From positions 1,205,228-1,269,227 of the forward strand of contig ML996689.1 of NCBI GenBank assembly GCA_010356995.1: DNA of 64,000 nt, given 5' to 3'. Shown piece by piece: positions 10,178-21,081 of this stretch (its first letter is position 1; each line of letters starts with the position of its first letter). Source of the DNA: Trichodelitschia bisporula (taxonomy: Eukaryota > Ascomycota > Dothideomycetes > Phaeotrichales > Phaeotrichaceae). Below the pieces are notes generated by a model. That model made no database searches. It saw nothing but the letters and a program-made list of their open reading frames with translations, and was not told where the DNA came from. The position numbers and the translations under genes were made by a program.

Positions 10178-10282
10178 GCTGGCGAGGGTCAAACCCGGGT
10201 GGCCGTGCGGAATAGGCAAGTGGGCGAAAGAGGAAGGTGGGAGGTAGCGGACTGAGAGATAAACCACTTGACTATTCTGCCC
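10178..10282 (-). other. Degenerate tRNA-like (pol III box A/B) sequence
   Basis: On the minus strand GGGCAGAATAG begins a tRNA-like 5' end. It contains an A-box-like TAGTCAAGTGG and, about 85 nt on, a B-box-like GGGTTTGACCC with partial T-stem pairing. The acceptor stem does not pair and the spacing is long, so this is not a working tRNA by eye. It could be a decayed tRNA or a tRNA-derived SINE head. A hairpin GGTTGCTC...GAGCAACC lies just beyond at about 10084-10107. Confidence 0.28.
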
Positions 10283-10375
10283 CGGAGGACGGCGACTCGT
10301 TAATTAATGTTGGCAGCAACGGGGAATATAAAGGGACAGTCGGTTACCACGTCTCTGGTCTACCCAGGCTTACTT

Positions 10376-10680
10376 TCAAGTAGTCAACGTCATACAATGC
10401 TGCTACAGCACCACACATCATCAAGCCCATCATGATGTAGAGCAACAACATATTCATCCCAACCGTAAGTTAAAACATCAACACCCTAACCATACCCAAA
10501 CGCCAGACGCCAACCCCCACTTCTCCCAGCTCCTTTTCCCACCATGTAGAACTAATCACTATCCCCATACTACTCAAACTCCCCACTCAACCCCTCCCCA
10601 TCTTCATCATCACCAACAGCAACCTTTTTGCTCACCACTGCAGCCTACCAACCCCCCCTTTCCACTCCCACCCCTAAAAT
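10376..10680 (+). repeat. Diverged copy of the TOP2 3' end and downstream flank
   Basis: This segment aligns along its whole length with 13148-13440, starting from a shared TCAAGTAGTCAACGTCATAC block. Its second half (about 10551-10640) also matches the last ~95 bp of TOP2 coding sequence on the plus-strand reading, including the region of the TOP2 stop codon. It is a non-coding duplicated gene tail. Between 9894 and 11036 I see no gene otherwise. Confidence 0.7.
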
Positions 10681-11036
10681 CAAGCTTCCCGCGCCTAACT
10701 ACCCGTGTTTAAGCCCATCCCATACATCACCGCACCCCCGGCTCAACCGATACGCCTCCTTTGCTCCTCCCTCACATTATATTATGTCCCTTGCTTATAT
10801 AAGAATGCTCCTCCTATAACCATGTTAGTCTCCTACACTCCGAAATTCCCTCCCTCCCGGTGGCATCATTGTAGGAGAGCTCGTAGGGGGATCCGAGCAG
10901 GTCTAGAGCGGCATCTGGTGGTGCAGGTGTCGATTGACGATGGCTGAGGAGAGAGACGATTGCGAGTAAAGCGAAGAGACCGGTAGACGTACCGATGGAT
11001 TGATGGCGGGTTCAGATGGGTGGAAGGACGGTTCCG

Positions 11037-11340
11037 ATCGCTCTGCCGTTAGGCTGCGTGATCCGAAGGAAATTTTTATATCCGACTGCCGTTTGGCCTG
11101 TTGGATTGAAGAGCCGCTCCGATTGTAGTGCCGGTGGGCCGTGCGCGTCGGAGAGGAGTGTTTCAATCGCTGTGCCGCTAGGCGGTGCAGGTCGAGACGG
11201 CGAGAGGGTAGGTAAGGCCGACCGCGTGGGCTGTAAAGCTGGCAGACCGAGGAGGGTATCTTGATCGCTGTACCGTTGGGCGGTACTGGTTGAGGTGGGG
11301 TTGCTGAATGCTGTCCACAGTACCGTTGGGCTTTGCGGGT
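11037..11340 (+). repeat. Six degenerate CCGTTGGGC-type repeats
   Basis: About six copies, 45-95 bp apart, of a motif close to ATCGCTGTACCGTTGGGC followed by a GGTCGA-like end. Translated on the plus strand several copies read IALPLG, IAVPLGG or TVPLG, but stops and frame changes interrupt them. It could be a decayed repeat protein or a non-coding satellite. The surrounding 10700-11600 shows no supportable gene. Confidence 0.4.
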
Positions 11341-11629
11341 CGACAGAACACCTCTGCTAGTTCTACTGTGTCGTTGGACGTGCAGCGAGATGGGTGGAAG
11401 CGGCCCCGGCAGGTAGGTCAAAAACACAAAAGATGGTGATCATTCTCAGACTTCAGCTACCAGGGATGTAAGGCAGGGCTTACAGCACGTGCATGACAAT
11501 ATGAAAATTGTGAAGTATCAAAGAAGACGAGGGAAAGAAGAGGATTCTGAGGACTCTCGCGACGAGAAACATGTTGCGCATGGACGTCCATTGTACCTTC
11601 CTCCTCTTCGTTCCCCACGTCATGCCTTG

Positions 11630-12993
11630 TTAAGATGCTCCTTCAGACTCTACTGCATTTTCGCGTGACTCCAGAACTAGATGCCTTAACCTTAGCGCCT
11701 TAGCATCCTCCATGCCCACATCACCACTGCCGCGGCCACCACGCCCACCACGCTGGTCATCACCACCCCGACCGCCAGCAGGACCACCCCCCCGGCCACC
11801 ACCACCACCACCGCCCCGACCGCCAGGAGGAGCATCCCCGCCGAAGGTCTGAAGGGCAATGGCCTCCGGCTCTTCCTGCTTTTTGGGCGAGGCCTGGTCG
11901 GCAAAGATTGGGACGCTAAGCTGCATGTACCCGGCGTAGACCGAAACTCCCTGGGCGGTAACTGATTACCACACATAAATCGAAGGGGCGACGATCATGA
12001 AAATGCCGCTGATGGCGGCGATCGTCCACACAATTGTTGTGTAGGAGCCTTGAAGCTTCAACAGGGACTTGGCAGTCCGGTGGAGCCCAATACGCTGGGT
12101 GAGGAAGACGGCCATGAGGTTTTTGAACCCGGGGCCCTTCACGCTTGCGCTACCCGCAGGCGGGAGCGCAATGCCGGATAGTCGGGAAGGCGGGGTAAGT
12201 GGGGGGGGCACCGCGTTGGTACTGCATAAGAAATCCTAGGGTCGGGTCGGCGTAGCTGGGGTGAGGTATGCCGTAAGTGGTGGCCCTAGAGTCAGTAAAG
12301 GGATTGGAGGCAGCGGGGGGGTTAGATACGGCAGGCTGGCCCTGCGCAGGCGCCGGAAGTCCGGGGGTGTGCCAGCTGAGTTGGCCTGGAACACGATGCA
12401 GAAGTAAAGAGAGGCAATGATCAACACGTAGTTAAAGAACGTTCCCTGAGGGCTTAGTACGGTACGGTAAGGAAGAGAAGTGCCTTACGAAGATCCATTT
12501 TTTGAACCATTCAGTAACTCGAGAATGCGTTTAGCCTAGACGTTCTCAGGATCACGAAACTAAGAGACGTCAGCCGTGCCTCGTTGTTAGAGCGATAGGC
12601 CATACCAATCCGTCGTGCCAGATGCTAATAAGGGTAGAAAGCGAGTCTTTACTGGCCCATTGCCGAACCGAAATGAAGGCTAGCTGGGCCTCGATCTATA
12701 GCAGAATGTTATAACATTCACCATCGCTAGGATAGACATTCGAGTCTTGGAGCTCGGAAAGCGTGGTGGAGGTTTGGAGGGGCGTAATGAACCGCTGAAT
12801 CTGTGGGAGGGTTGCCCGCGGCATGCAATTATAGGTAATGAGGCACCAGTCAACATGGTACAACACCACGGACCTTTGATGACTTTGAATGATGGGGATT
12901 AGTACACAGAATGGGACGATGTGTGGTTGAATGGTGTGGTGTGTAGTTGTGGGAGAAGAAAAGTCTGCGTTCAACTTCGAGCAAGCTTTATAG
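11630..12993 (-). pseudogene. Decayed four-TM membrane-protein gene, locus A
   Basis: Fragments on the minus strand are collinear with the 28.9-30.1 kb copies. In order: TATA box (TATAAAG, 12986-12992) with CTTGCTCGA leader; an exon with EAQLAF...SLSTLISIWHDGL; a 46-nt intron 12560-12605; a short exon with an in-frame TAG; a 43-nt intron 12446-12488 (GTAAGG donor, TACTAAG branch site, CTCAG acceptor); a TM segment (FNYVLIIASLYFCIVF); a Pro/Gln-rich stretch in another frame; and a TM segment WTIAAISGIFMIVAPSIYVW. After that comes an in-frame TAA near 11969, then a readable continuation (SVTAQGVSVYAGYMQLSVPIF) and an RGG-rich tail. At least two stops and two frame changes make it a pseudogene. 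The membrane family itself is not one I recognise. Confidence 0.55.
12986..12992 (-). promoter_or_regulatory. TATA box and CTTGCTCGA leader, locus A
   Basis: TATAAAG followed by CTTGCTCGA on the minus strand. The same leader follows the TATA-like sites at 28264 and 29334. A partial tandem copy of this promoter segment lies just upstream (about 13015-13140). Confidence 0.55.
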
Positions 12994-13147
12994 GGAAGGG
13001 GCGCGACCGTACCTTACCATAGCCCTCCGCAACCCCATGCGCCTTCCTTTGCTTCGTAGAAGTAAGCAACAAGGCAGGTGCAACCTCGAGCAAGCATAGG
13101 GAAGGGGCGGATTGTACCTTGCCATAGACCTCCACCACCCAATGCTA

Positions 13148-13431
13148 TCAAGTAGTCAACGTCATACAATGCTGCTGCTGCACCACACATCATCAAGCAC
13201 ATCATCCTGTAGAGCAAGAGCAACTTCATCCCAGCCGTGAGCTAACATCAACACCCTTAGCCATAGACAGACACCAGACGCCAACCTCCACCCATCCCAA
13301 CCGCTTTTCCCACTCCCAACACTAATCACTATCCTCAAAATCCCCCACTCAACTCCTCAACTGTCACCACCACCAACATCAAGCTTCCTGCCAACCGCCA
13401 CAGCCCTCCAACCCGCTTTCCACTCCCACCC
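13148..13431 (+). repeat. TOP2 downstream flank with tandem copy of TOP2 tail
   Basis: The 3' flank of TOP2 contains, at about 13322-13413, a diverged direct copy of the final ~95 bp of the TOP2 coding sequence, including the CTAATCACTATCC block that holds the stop. The whole flank is duplicated again at 10376-10680. Confidence 0.65.
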
Positions 13432-16400
13432 CTAATCACTATCCTCATCCTCCTCGAAATCATCACTCAACTCCTCCCCACTCTCATCATCACTAACAAC
13501 ATACTTCTTGCTCACCGCCGCCGCCCTCCTTCCCGGCCTCGCCGCCGGCTCCGGTGCAGCCTTAGCCACAGCCTTAGCCGCACCAGGCTTAGCCGCAGGC
13601 TTCTTCGCCACCGTCTTGGCCTTCGGCTGCACAGCCTCCTCCACCTCACTATCGTCGAGGATATCATTCGCCAAATCCCCCTCACTGTCCTCCTCGTCCG
13701 AGAAAATAGCAGTCTTCTTCTTCGCATATGCCTTCGCCGCCGGACTCAACGCTAACTTCTTCGGCGCGGGCGCAGGCTTCGGAACCGGCTTCTTCGCCAT
13801 CGGTGCCGCCTTAGCTGCAGGCTTCTTAGCCACCACCTTAGGCTGTGGCATCGGCTCACTCAGCAACTCCTCATCCTCATCCACCTCCGAAATGAAAGTA
13901 TCATTGCCCTTCCTCCCAGGCCTCCTCGGTGAGTCCGCAGGAATCAGTTTGGAATAATCCGTCTCATCGACGTCACTATCACTCTCCACCACGCCCTTCT
14001 TCTTCGTCAGCCCCGCCAGGCCAGCCGAACTCCCCGGGCGCCCGGTCACCGTCGTCGTAGCAGAGAAAAGCGGGCGCGGCGCCGTGGCAGCCGGTGCGCC
14101 GGACCCAATCCCCTTGACCATCATGCTCACGTCGCCGAGGTCGTCGCCGCCGTCTGAGTCGTCGGACGAGATGGCGTAGCGCACGGGCTTCTTTGCGACG
14201 GTACGCGAGGTGCGGGCTGGGAGCTTGGTCTCAGCGGGTTTGGTTTCCTGGGCCACGGCAGCAAAGACGTCTGTGTCGTCGATGTCGGATGAGGGGAGCA
14301 GGACGGGCTTCTTAGGCGCGGCCTTGGGCTTGACAGCGGGTTTGGCGGCCGCGGCTGGGGCCCTTTTCTTGACGGCCAGGATGGGCGGGGAGTCGGGGAG
14401 CGAGATGATCGAGTCGTCTTTGATCTCATCGACGTCCATAGGGCTGGCAGCTGGTAGCGCAGGTGCGGGCTCGGGCTCGGGATCCGGCTTCGGATCCGGC
14501 TTCTTGAAGAAATTGGCCAAGGTATTGGGGCCCTTGCTTTGGGCACGCGCCACCACGCCCTTAACCGCAGGCTTCTTCTTCGCAACGACGAAATCGTCAT
14601 CACTGCCGCTGTCATCACCCTTCTTCTTGCGACCCTTGCCAGTGGCCTTTATGCCAAGCTTGGCAGAGTGACGACGCGCCACGCCAGCAGACTTCTTAGC
14701 ACGCTTGCGCTCCTCATCCAGGGAGTTAGACCACTCCTCGAGGAAATCATCGAGATCGCGGTTCCACAGATCCTTAGGCGAGAGCTTGATCAGCTCGTCG
14801 ATTTCCATTTCCTTGTCGCCGATCTGCTTCAGGATCTTGTCGATGCGCTCTTGCGTCAGCGACCAGATCGGCATGCCCAGCAGGTAGTCGTAGCCGTTAG
14901 CGGCGGTTTCGGTCTCCTCGCTGTCTTCCTCGTCGTCCATGGCTTGTGCGAGCTCGCCTGCCCGCGCGGCCTCGGAGACTTTGGCGAAGGCGATGAAGTT
15001 GAGGCGCTTGAGCTCCTCCATAAGGGCGGCCTTCTTCTTGCGCGAGATGACCAGGTCGCCGTCGATAATCATCTTGATGAAGCGCGCCTGGTTACTCATC
15101 CTGTCCAGATCGCGCTGCAGCTCAGCGAGCACATGCTGCTTGCGCCTCTCGTAGTACTTGAGGCGGACGTGGTAGAACTCCTCCATCATGTCGAGGGGCG
15201 TGTCGTACTTATGGATGCGGCCCTCGGCGTCGAAGGCGACGAGGTTGGACGTAGCCATGGTCTTGCTCAGCTTGAACGTGTCCTCGAGGCCATTCGCCAT
15301 GACCGTGTCCATGTTCTTCTCGTCAAGCTTGATGACGAAGTGCACCTTGGTCGGAGTATTGTAGTCCACGTAGTCCTTGATGAAGGACGGTACCTTCTCG
15401 CCCTTGATGATGTCCTCAAGCCGATCCTTGAAGTCTTGCGTCCACATCCGCACTGGAAGCTCCGTGACCTCAACCTCAGTAGGGCTAATCTGGCGCGCGA
15501 CTCCAGTGAACTTCCAGCGATCGCCTCCCAGGTCCTCAACCGTACCAGTAAACCCACGGAACCAGGGCTTCATAGGAAGCATGTCATCCTTGCAAGTACC
15601 AGCCATGCGGCGCTTGATATTGTCGACGACATCTTCGGGCTTGTAATTGGGAATCGACGTGCTCCACCCCGTTCCAATACCGTCGGCACCGTTGATCAAA
15701 ATGAGCGGGACAACCGGCACAAAGTTATGCGGTTCGATGGGCTTCCCGTCATCCTGGTGGTACGTCAAGAGCGCCTGGTCAGCAGGGTGGAACAGACGCT
15801 TCGCAAAGGGCGATAGCCGCGTGTAAATGTAACGCGGGGAAGCCGCATCGGCACCACCCATGCGCCGACTGCCGAAATTGCCGCTGGGCTCGAGGCAGAT
15901 GACGTTGTTCGACCCGACAAAGTCTTGCGCCAAACCGACAATGGTCTGCTGCAGGGACGTTTCACCGTAGGCGTAGGCGGTGGTTCCGGACACAGTACCA
16001 GCGAGTTCCACGACCTTGAGATCCTTTTTCAAGTTCAGCTTGAGGGCCGTGTGGATGACCTTCCGCTGCGAAGGCTTGAGCCCGTCGATGACAGAGGGAA
16101 TGGAACGTAGATTGTCCGCCATGCTGAAGAGGATCAGTTCCTTGTTCACGAAGTCGCTGTAACTGATGAAGTGGGCTCTCATGTCCAGGAACGTGCCGGG
16201 TACGAAGTCGCGCAGCCAGTTCTTGCGCGCATCAGCCTTCTTCTTCGAGAACGCAAGGTCAATCAGCTCGGCTTCCTCCGTCTTCATCGGTTCAAACTCC
16301 TTGAGATGCCGGTCCAGATCGCCGAAGTACACCTCAGCCTCCTCCGTCTTGCTGGTTCCCAACCCCTTGTAGTACTTGTGCTCCCAACCTTTCTGATGAC

Positions 16401-18651
16401 CGGGCTGTTCGCGCCAGGCATCATACTCGGGCATGGTGAAGAAGGACGTCAACTGACGCGGGTGTTTGGCATCGCCCTTCCAGACCTTGACAATCGGCGT
16501 AATAAACACCGTCAAGAAATCCGGGATCTTCAGCAAGCTGGGGTACTGAGCCTCCAAGAAGTTGATCAGCAAGCCCTTGATGTGGCTGCCGTCGTGATCC
16601 TGATCCGTCATAATCATCAGGCGGCCGTACCGCAGACTCTTCGTGTCCGTGTAGTCCTTCTTGTGCTGCAGGCCCATGAATTTCTTGATGTTCTGGATTT
16701 CCTGGTTGTTCGAAATGGACGTGATGCTCGCGTCGCGCACGTTGAGCAGCTTGCCGCGAAGCGGAAACACGCCGATGAGATCGGGGCTCACAACCGCACG
16801 GCCTGCCAGCGCAAGACCGCTGGCCGAGTCACCTTCCGTCAGGATAAGCGTGCACCGATGTCCGTCGCGTGTGCCAGCCTTGTTGGCGTCCGTCAGCTTC
16901 GAGTTGTTCATGCGGGCGCGGCGACTGCCATCAGACTTGGCGAGCAACTGATCGGCTTTCTTCTCCGCGAAGTGCATGATGTTGGTAATGACCTCGGACT
17001 TGCAGATCTTTTCCAGAAACGAATCGGTGAGCGGGCACTTGGAGCCAAACTGGCTGGCCTTGGTAGTGAGCTGCTCCTTGGTCTGTGATGTGAAGGCGGG
17101 ATTGACGATGAGACAGTTGACGAACAGGAACATGTGGTTCTGAATCTGTCCAGGCTTCAATGCGACGCCCTTCTTGTTCTTCTTCTTCATGTACTCCTGG
17201 ATCCGCGTCACAATCTGGTCCGCCACCGCCTTGACGTGTGTGCCACCCGACGTCGTGGCAATGGAGTTGACGAAGGAGACTTGGCGGAAAGATCCGTCTG
17301 AAACCGCAAACCCGACCTCCCAACGCTCGTTCGGCTTGTCGATGATGATGAGTTTCGAGGGGTCAGTGGGCGCATCCTCAGTTGCGCCCGCCTCCAGTGC
17401 AATGGCCTTGGTGTACATCTGCATGTACTTCTTGAAGTTGTTGATTTTGATCATCTCGCCGTTGAGCTTGACTTTGACGCTATCGATGGTGCCTGCCAAA
17501 TCGTAGATACGGCGCTTGACGAGGGCCTCAAAGTCGTCGTCCATGCCTTCCATACCAAAGCGCGCGTAGTCTGGCAAGAATGTGACTTTGGTGTAGTCGT
17601 CGCCCTTGTGATCCGTAATCTTGGCCTTGCCCTTGACGCTCATATTCTTGGTCCACGTCTGCTTGTATTTCTTCTTCTGCTTCGAGTCCGCCGTTTCCAC
17701 GGTGAACTCCATGCTGAAGATGTTACAAAGCTTCGCACCGTACCCGTTACGGCCACCCGTGACCTTGGCCTGGGCGTCATCGTAGTTGGAGGATGTCAGA
17801 AGGTGACCGAAGATCATTTCGGGGATGTAGATTTGTTGTTTCTAGTCCGTCAGTCATTGTCCACATCATGAAAGGATAAACCTACCGCGTGAATCTCAAT
17901 CGGAATACCCTTCCCGTTGTTCCACACGCTAATCTCGCCCGTCTCACGATTGACCGTGACCCTGATCTCGTTCATGTTCTTGTCATTCTGGCGATTGTCC
18001 GCAGCATTGACAAGCACCTCGTCGAAGATCTTGTACAAGCCAGGCACGTACTTGACATCGCGGAACTCCATCAGATTCGTGTCCGAGTTGAACACCCACA
18101 TCTGCGCGTCGGTCCGCTCAATTGAGCCAATGTACGTATCCGGGCGCAGGGTGATATGCTCGATATGCGAAATCATCTGATACTTCTCGCTGGAGCCCTT
18201 TGCACCGGCAGGTGGGGTCCCATCCATCGGCGCCTCATTATCGATCTCGCCAAACGGCGTCTTGCCTCCAATCTTGGTAGGGTTCTTGCGCGCCTTCTTC
18301 GCCGACGGCGGCGTGTTCGCAAGCAACGAGTCGTCGTGGAGGGAATCGTGATCGCGCTCGCCCGCGGAGTTTTCATCATCTGACTCGGGGAGTGCGCGTT
18401 TCTTTCCCGCTGCTTTGGGCGCAGCTTTCGCCTTCGGTGCGGCTTTGGGTTTGGGAGCTGCTTTGGGCTTCGCAGGGGCTTTGGGCTTGGGCGCGGCTTT
18501 GGGTTTCGCAGCGGCTTTCCTCGGGGCAGCCTTGGGTTTCTACCTCGCGTCAGAGGGGGGGGCAGATGAAGAGCAGTGGGGTACTAACAGCCTTGACCGG
18601 CTCAAAATCCGAGCTGGCGCCCACGTCAAACATGGACTCGTCGGAAGACAT
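13432..18651 (-). CDS. TOP2: DNA topoisomerase II
   Basis: Model: exons 18589-18651, 17886-18539 and 13432-17841, with introns of 49 nt (18540-18588) and 44 nt (17842-17885), all phase 0; 1708 aa. It relaxes and decatenates DNA by ATP-driven double-strand passage in the nucleus. Exon 2 starts with a Lys/Pro/Ala-rich N-terminal extension, then the GHKL ATPase domain (DNRQNDKNM, NNGKGIPIEIHA). The transducer follows (GGRNGYGAKLCNIFS). The TOPRIM domain has LTEGDSASGLALAG, PLRGKLLNVR and the metal site DQDHDGSHIKG. The breakage-reunion domain has the catalytic tyrosine in PRYIYTRLSP after GSRRMGGADAAS. The C-terminal ~400 residues are low-complexity, Lys/Pro/Ala- and acid-rich, ending EDEDSD, as usual for fungal TOP2. 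Confidence 0.97.
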
Positions 18652-19571
18652 GGTGAAGCAGTTCACTCCTCTGGGGGAGGACACAGAGGCGGCTCGCCGA
18701 GAGAAACGCAGGCAACGCGAGCAATGTAAACAAAAGTAACAGCAAATCGCCTAGAAAGAGAGAGCAAAATGGGTCGCTAGTCGTGATGCGTGGATGGTGA
18801 AATGAGGGAAGAGAGTCGTGGTTGTCGTCATCACAACACACGGCGTTTAGATTGTTTACTCTCGCTCCCGCGCAGGGCTCGAAACGCTGTTGTTGTTAGC
18901 GCGACCCTGCGGCACGGGCTGCTTGGCGTCGAGAAGCGGAGAGAGGAGACACAACCCCTGCGTCTTCGGGACTTGGCAGGGCTTTGCTATGGGCGGGCAC
19001 AGCGGGGATGATTATTAACGATGAACTTGATGAGCGTGATGGCGAAAGATGTTTGCTTGCGGGGTCTGCTGGTGCATAAGTATCAGACGGAAGGAAGCTT
19101 ATTATCACCGCATCCTTGTTCAGTCAAACTAGAACTAGTAACCCGGTCAAGAGCCAGCGATCCGAGGGGCTACGGCCTCATGGATATGCATACGGACAGA
19201 ATGTGATGCATCACAGCCTGCTGTTCAAGACTACACTGGAAGCCATTGGTTACGTACATGCCTAGGCTACACAGTACCGTCCACCTTTCTTCCCACACAG
19301 CCTTATCTTCGCTGTTGGCCGTCGAATTGCCCCTCACCATCTGCCTCACATTGTGACGATTACATCGTTGCGAGACTGCTCTGCGGGGAAGATTTGCCTG
19401 AATCCGGGGATATCAGAGCGTGGTGGGGGATCTCTAGCGGTGATGTAGACACCTCACAGCCCACATCACCACCATAGCCGATCACGCCCAGAACCAGCCA
19501 GTATCACTTCACGCAAAGGCCTCAGATTCCGAGCAAGGAGTCCATAAGTGTCGACAACGCTTGCCCATGGC
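18652..19571. other. Intergenic, TOP2 promoter side
   Basis: This 920-bp region lies upstream of TOP2 and downstream of SNU23. No coding frame with protein-like content was seen on either strand. Confidence 0.55.
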
Positions 19572-20183
19572 TCACAAGTCCTCCTTCTTGATGACGCCCT
19601 TATTCTTCCTCCTTTTCTCATTCCTCTTCCTCCTCTTCTCATCCCGTTCCCTCTCCTCAACCTCCCTCCTCCTCTCCAACCTCTCCCCAAGATCCACAAC
19701 CTCCCCACCCACCTCCTCCCTCCTCTTCCTCGCCAGCCACCTTAGTCTCTCCCTAACCTCCTCCACCCTCGCAACCTTCACCTCCCCCGTCTCCCCCACC
19801 TTAAGCAAATGCTGTCGACTATTAAAATGCTCCACAAGCTGCAAGCTATCCTTATACGTGAGATCACAATCCGGACAATAAAACCCCGCACCCTTCCCCC
19901 TCTTCCCCACCGCCGCCCCCGCAGGCACAAGCATCGTCTTCCCCACCTGCGCCCCGACATCCAACCGGCTCATCCGCGCCGACGTGTCCTTGGCGTCGGG
20001 GGGCGTACTCGCGCGCCGGAAGTATTTCTTGCCCGCGAGCTTGGCTTCGTAGCGTAGGCGCCCTTCTTCCTTCTCCTTTGCTTCGTGCGCGGCGGCTTTG
20101 GCGGCGTATTCGGCCTTGTCCCATGTTTTGCGGAAGGCGGTGTCGCCACCGCCGGGCCCGGAGGCGGTTTGTTTCTCTGACAT
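19572..20183 (-). CDS. SNU23: U4/U6.U5 tri-snRNP zinc-finger protein Snu23
   Basis: Single exon, 203 aa. The N-terminus has the family block FRKTWDKAEYAAKA (residues 17-30), followed by a basic segment with GKKYFRRAS. The centre carries a U1-like C2H2 zinc finger, CPDCDLTYKDS...EHFNSRQHL (about residues 103-126). The C-terminus is a Lys/Arg/Glu-rich helix ending KNKGVIKKEDL. The order matches yeast Snu23 and animal ZMAT2, which belong to the spliceosomal B complex. Length is typical. The ATG at 20183 directly precedes the conserved start. Confidence 0.93.
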   Translation of the reverse strand: MSEKQTASGPGGGDTAFRKTWDKAEYAAKAAAHEAKEKEEGRLRYEAKLAGKKYFRRASTPPDAKDTSARMSRLDVGAQVGKTMLVPAGAAVGKRGKGAGFYCPDCDLTYKDSLQLVEHFNSRQHLLKVGETGEVKVARVEEVRERLRWLARKRREEVGGEVVDLGERLERRREVEERERDEKRRKRNEKRRKNKGVIKKEDL

Positions 20184-21081
20184 GTTGTGAGGGCTGGTGG
20201 AGGGTGTGCGGAGGAGGGGGAGTTGAAGGGAGGGTTCGTCGTGGGGGAGGAGCGGAGTAGCCGCGGTGGTGGAGGCTTCGTGGGTGTGAGGAGTTGAAGC
20301 TGAAATGTGCGATTCGCTGTGGAATGCTCAGTGGCTTGTGTCAGAGTTTCTGCGACGCAGGTGTGGTTCTGGACTCCTTGTTGGATATGGCGATGAGAAA
20401 GGTAGACGAGTGACGAAAGCGCGTTGAGATGCTGATAGTGGCTGATAAGATAAGATTTGGAGCTTGGCCAAATTGGGCTCGGGCTTTGGGATTTCACAAC
20501 AGGAGGACGAAGATGCTTGATCTGAATTCGAAAGAGCTCTAACGACTATACCTGCAAATAGCTCAGACATCTAGAACAGTTCAATTGTGATAGATCGCTG
20601 TATAGTCCGGATATTTGTACAGCATCGCTTATCACACTCAGCATCGCGAACGACTGGTATCAGTTCTACACCCCGACCCCACAAGAGGGCCGGATATCCC
20701 GATTGTACACACCAACTTCCACAGCACTATCAATGACGATGATGCCAACGGTGCCTCTGCCTCCTATCCATAAAGGTTTCGTCCGCCACCATCGTCATCA
20801 GTGATATCTCAACCACAAGCGCAACTGCCGCTCGAACACCTTTTGAAGGACAGTAATCCCTCTTGGTCAAATCAATAATAGCCCACACATTACAGTCATT
20901 AACCATCCCGCTATACCTCTTTCCACTGCCCATCACTCAGCCCATGAAAAGCAATGAAACAGACCCAGGGATATCAAAACCGCCCGCCAACAATCGCAAA
21001 GATGAGAGGTCAGCCCTCCCACAGCCGAGCCAGAGGTGGCAAGCACATGTGGCTTTATCACCCTCCGTCACTTCCCCGTCT
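20184..21081. other. Intergenic
   Basis: About 900 bp between SNU23 (its promoter side) and the 3' end of the DUF2406 gene. No supportable gene. The open frame at 20863-21651 on the plus strand is largely a shadow of the DUF2406 gene. Confidence 0.55.

Noticed and set aside
10903-11427. 174-codon minus-strand frame
   Set aside because: It overlaps the degenerate CCGTTGGGC repeats and shows no protein-like conservation between repeat copies in this frame.
14539-15816. 425-codon open frame on the plus strand inside TOP2
   Set aside because: Exactly antisense to the conserved breakage-reunion and C-terminal coding region of TOP2. It is a codon-bias shadow with no family content.
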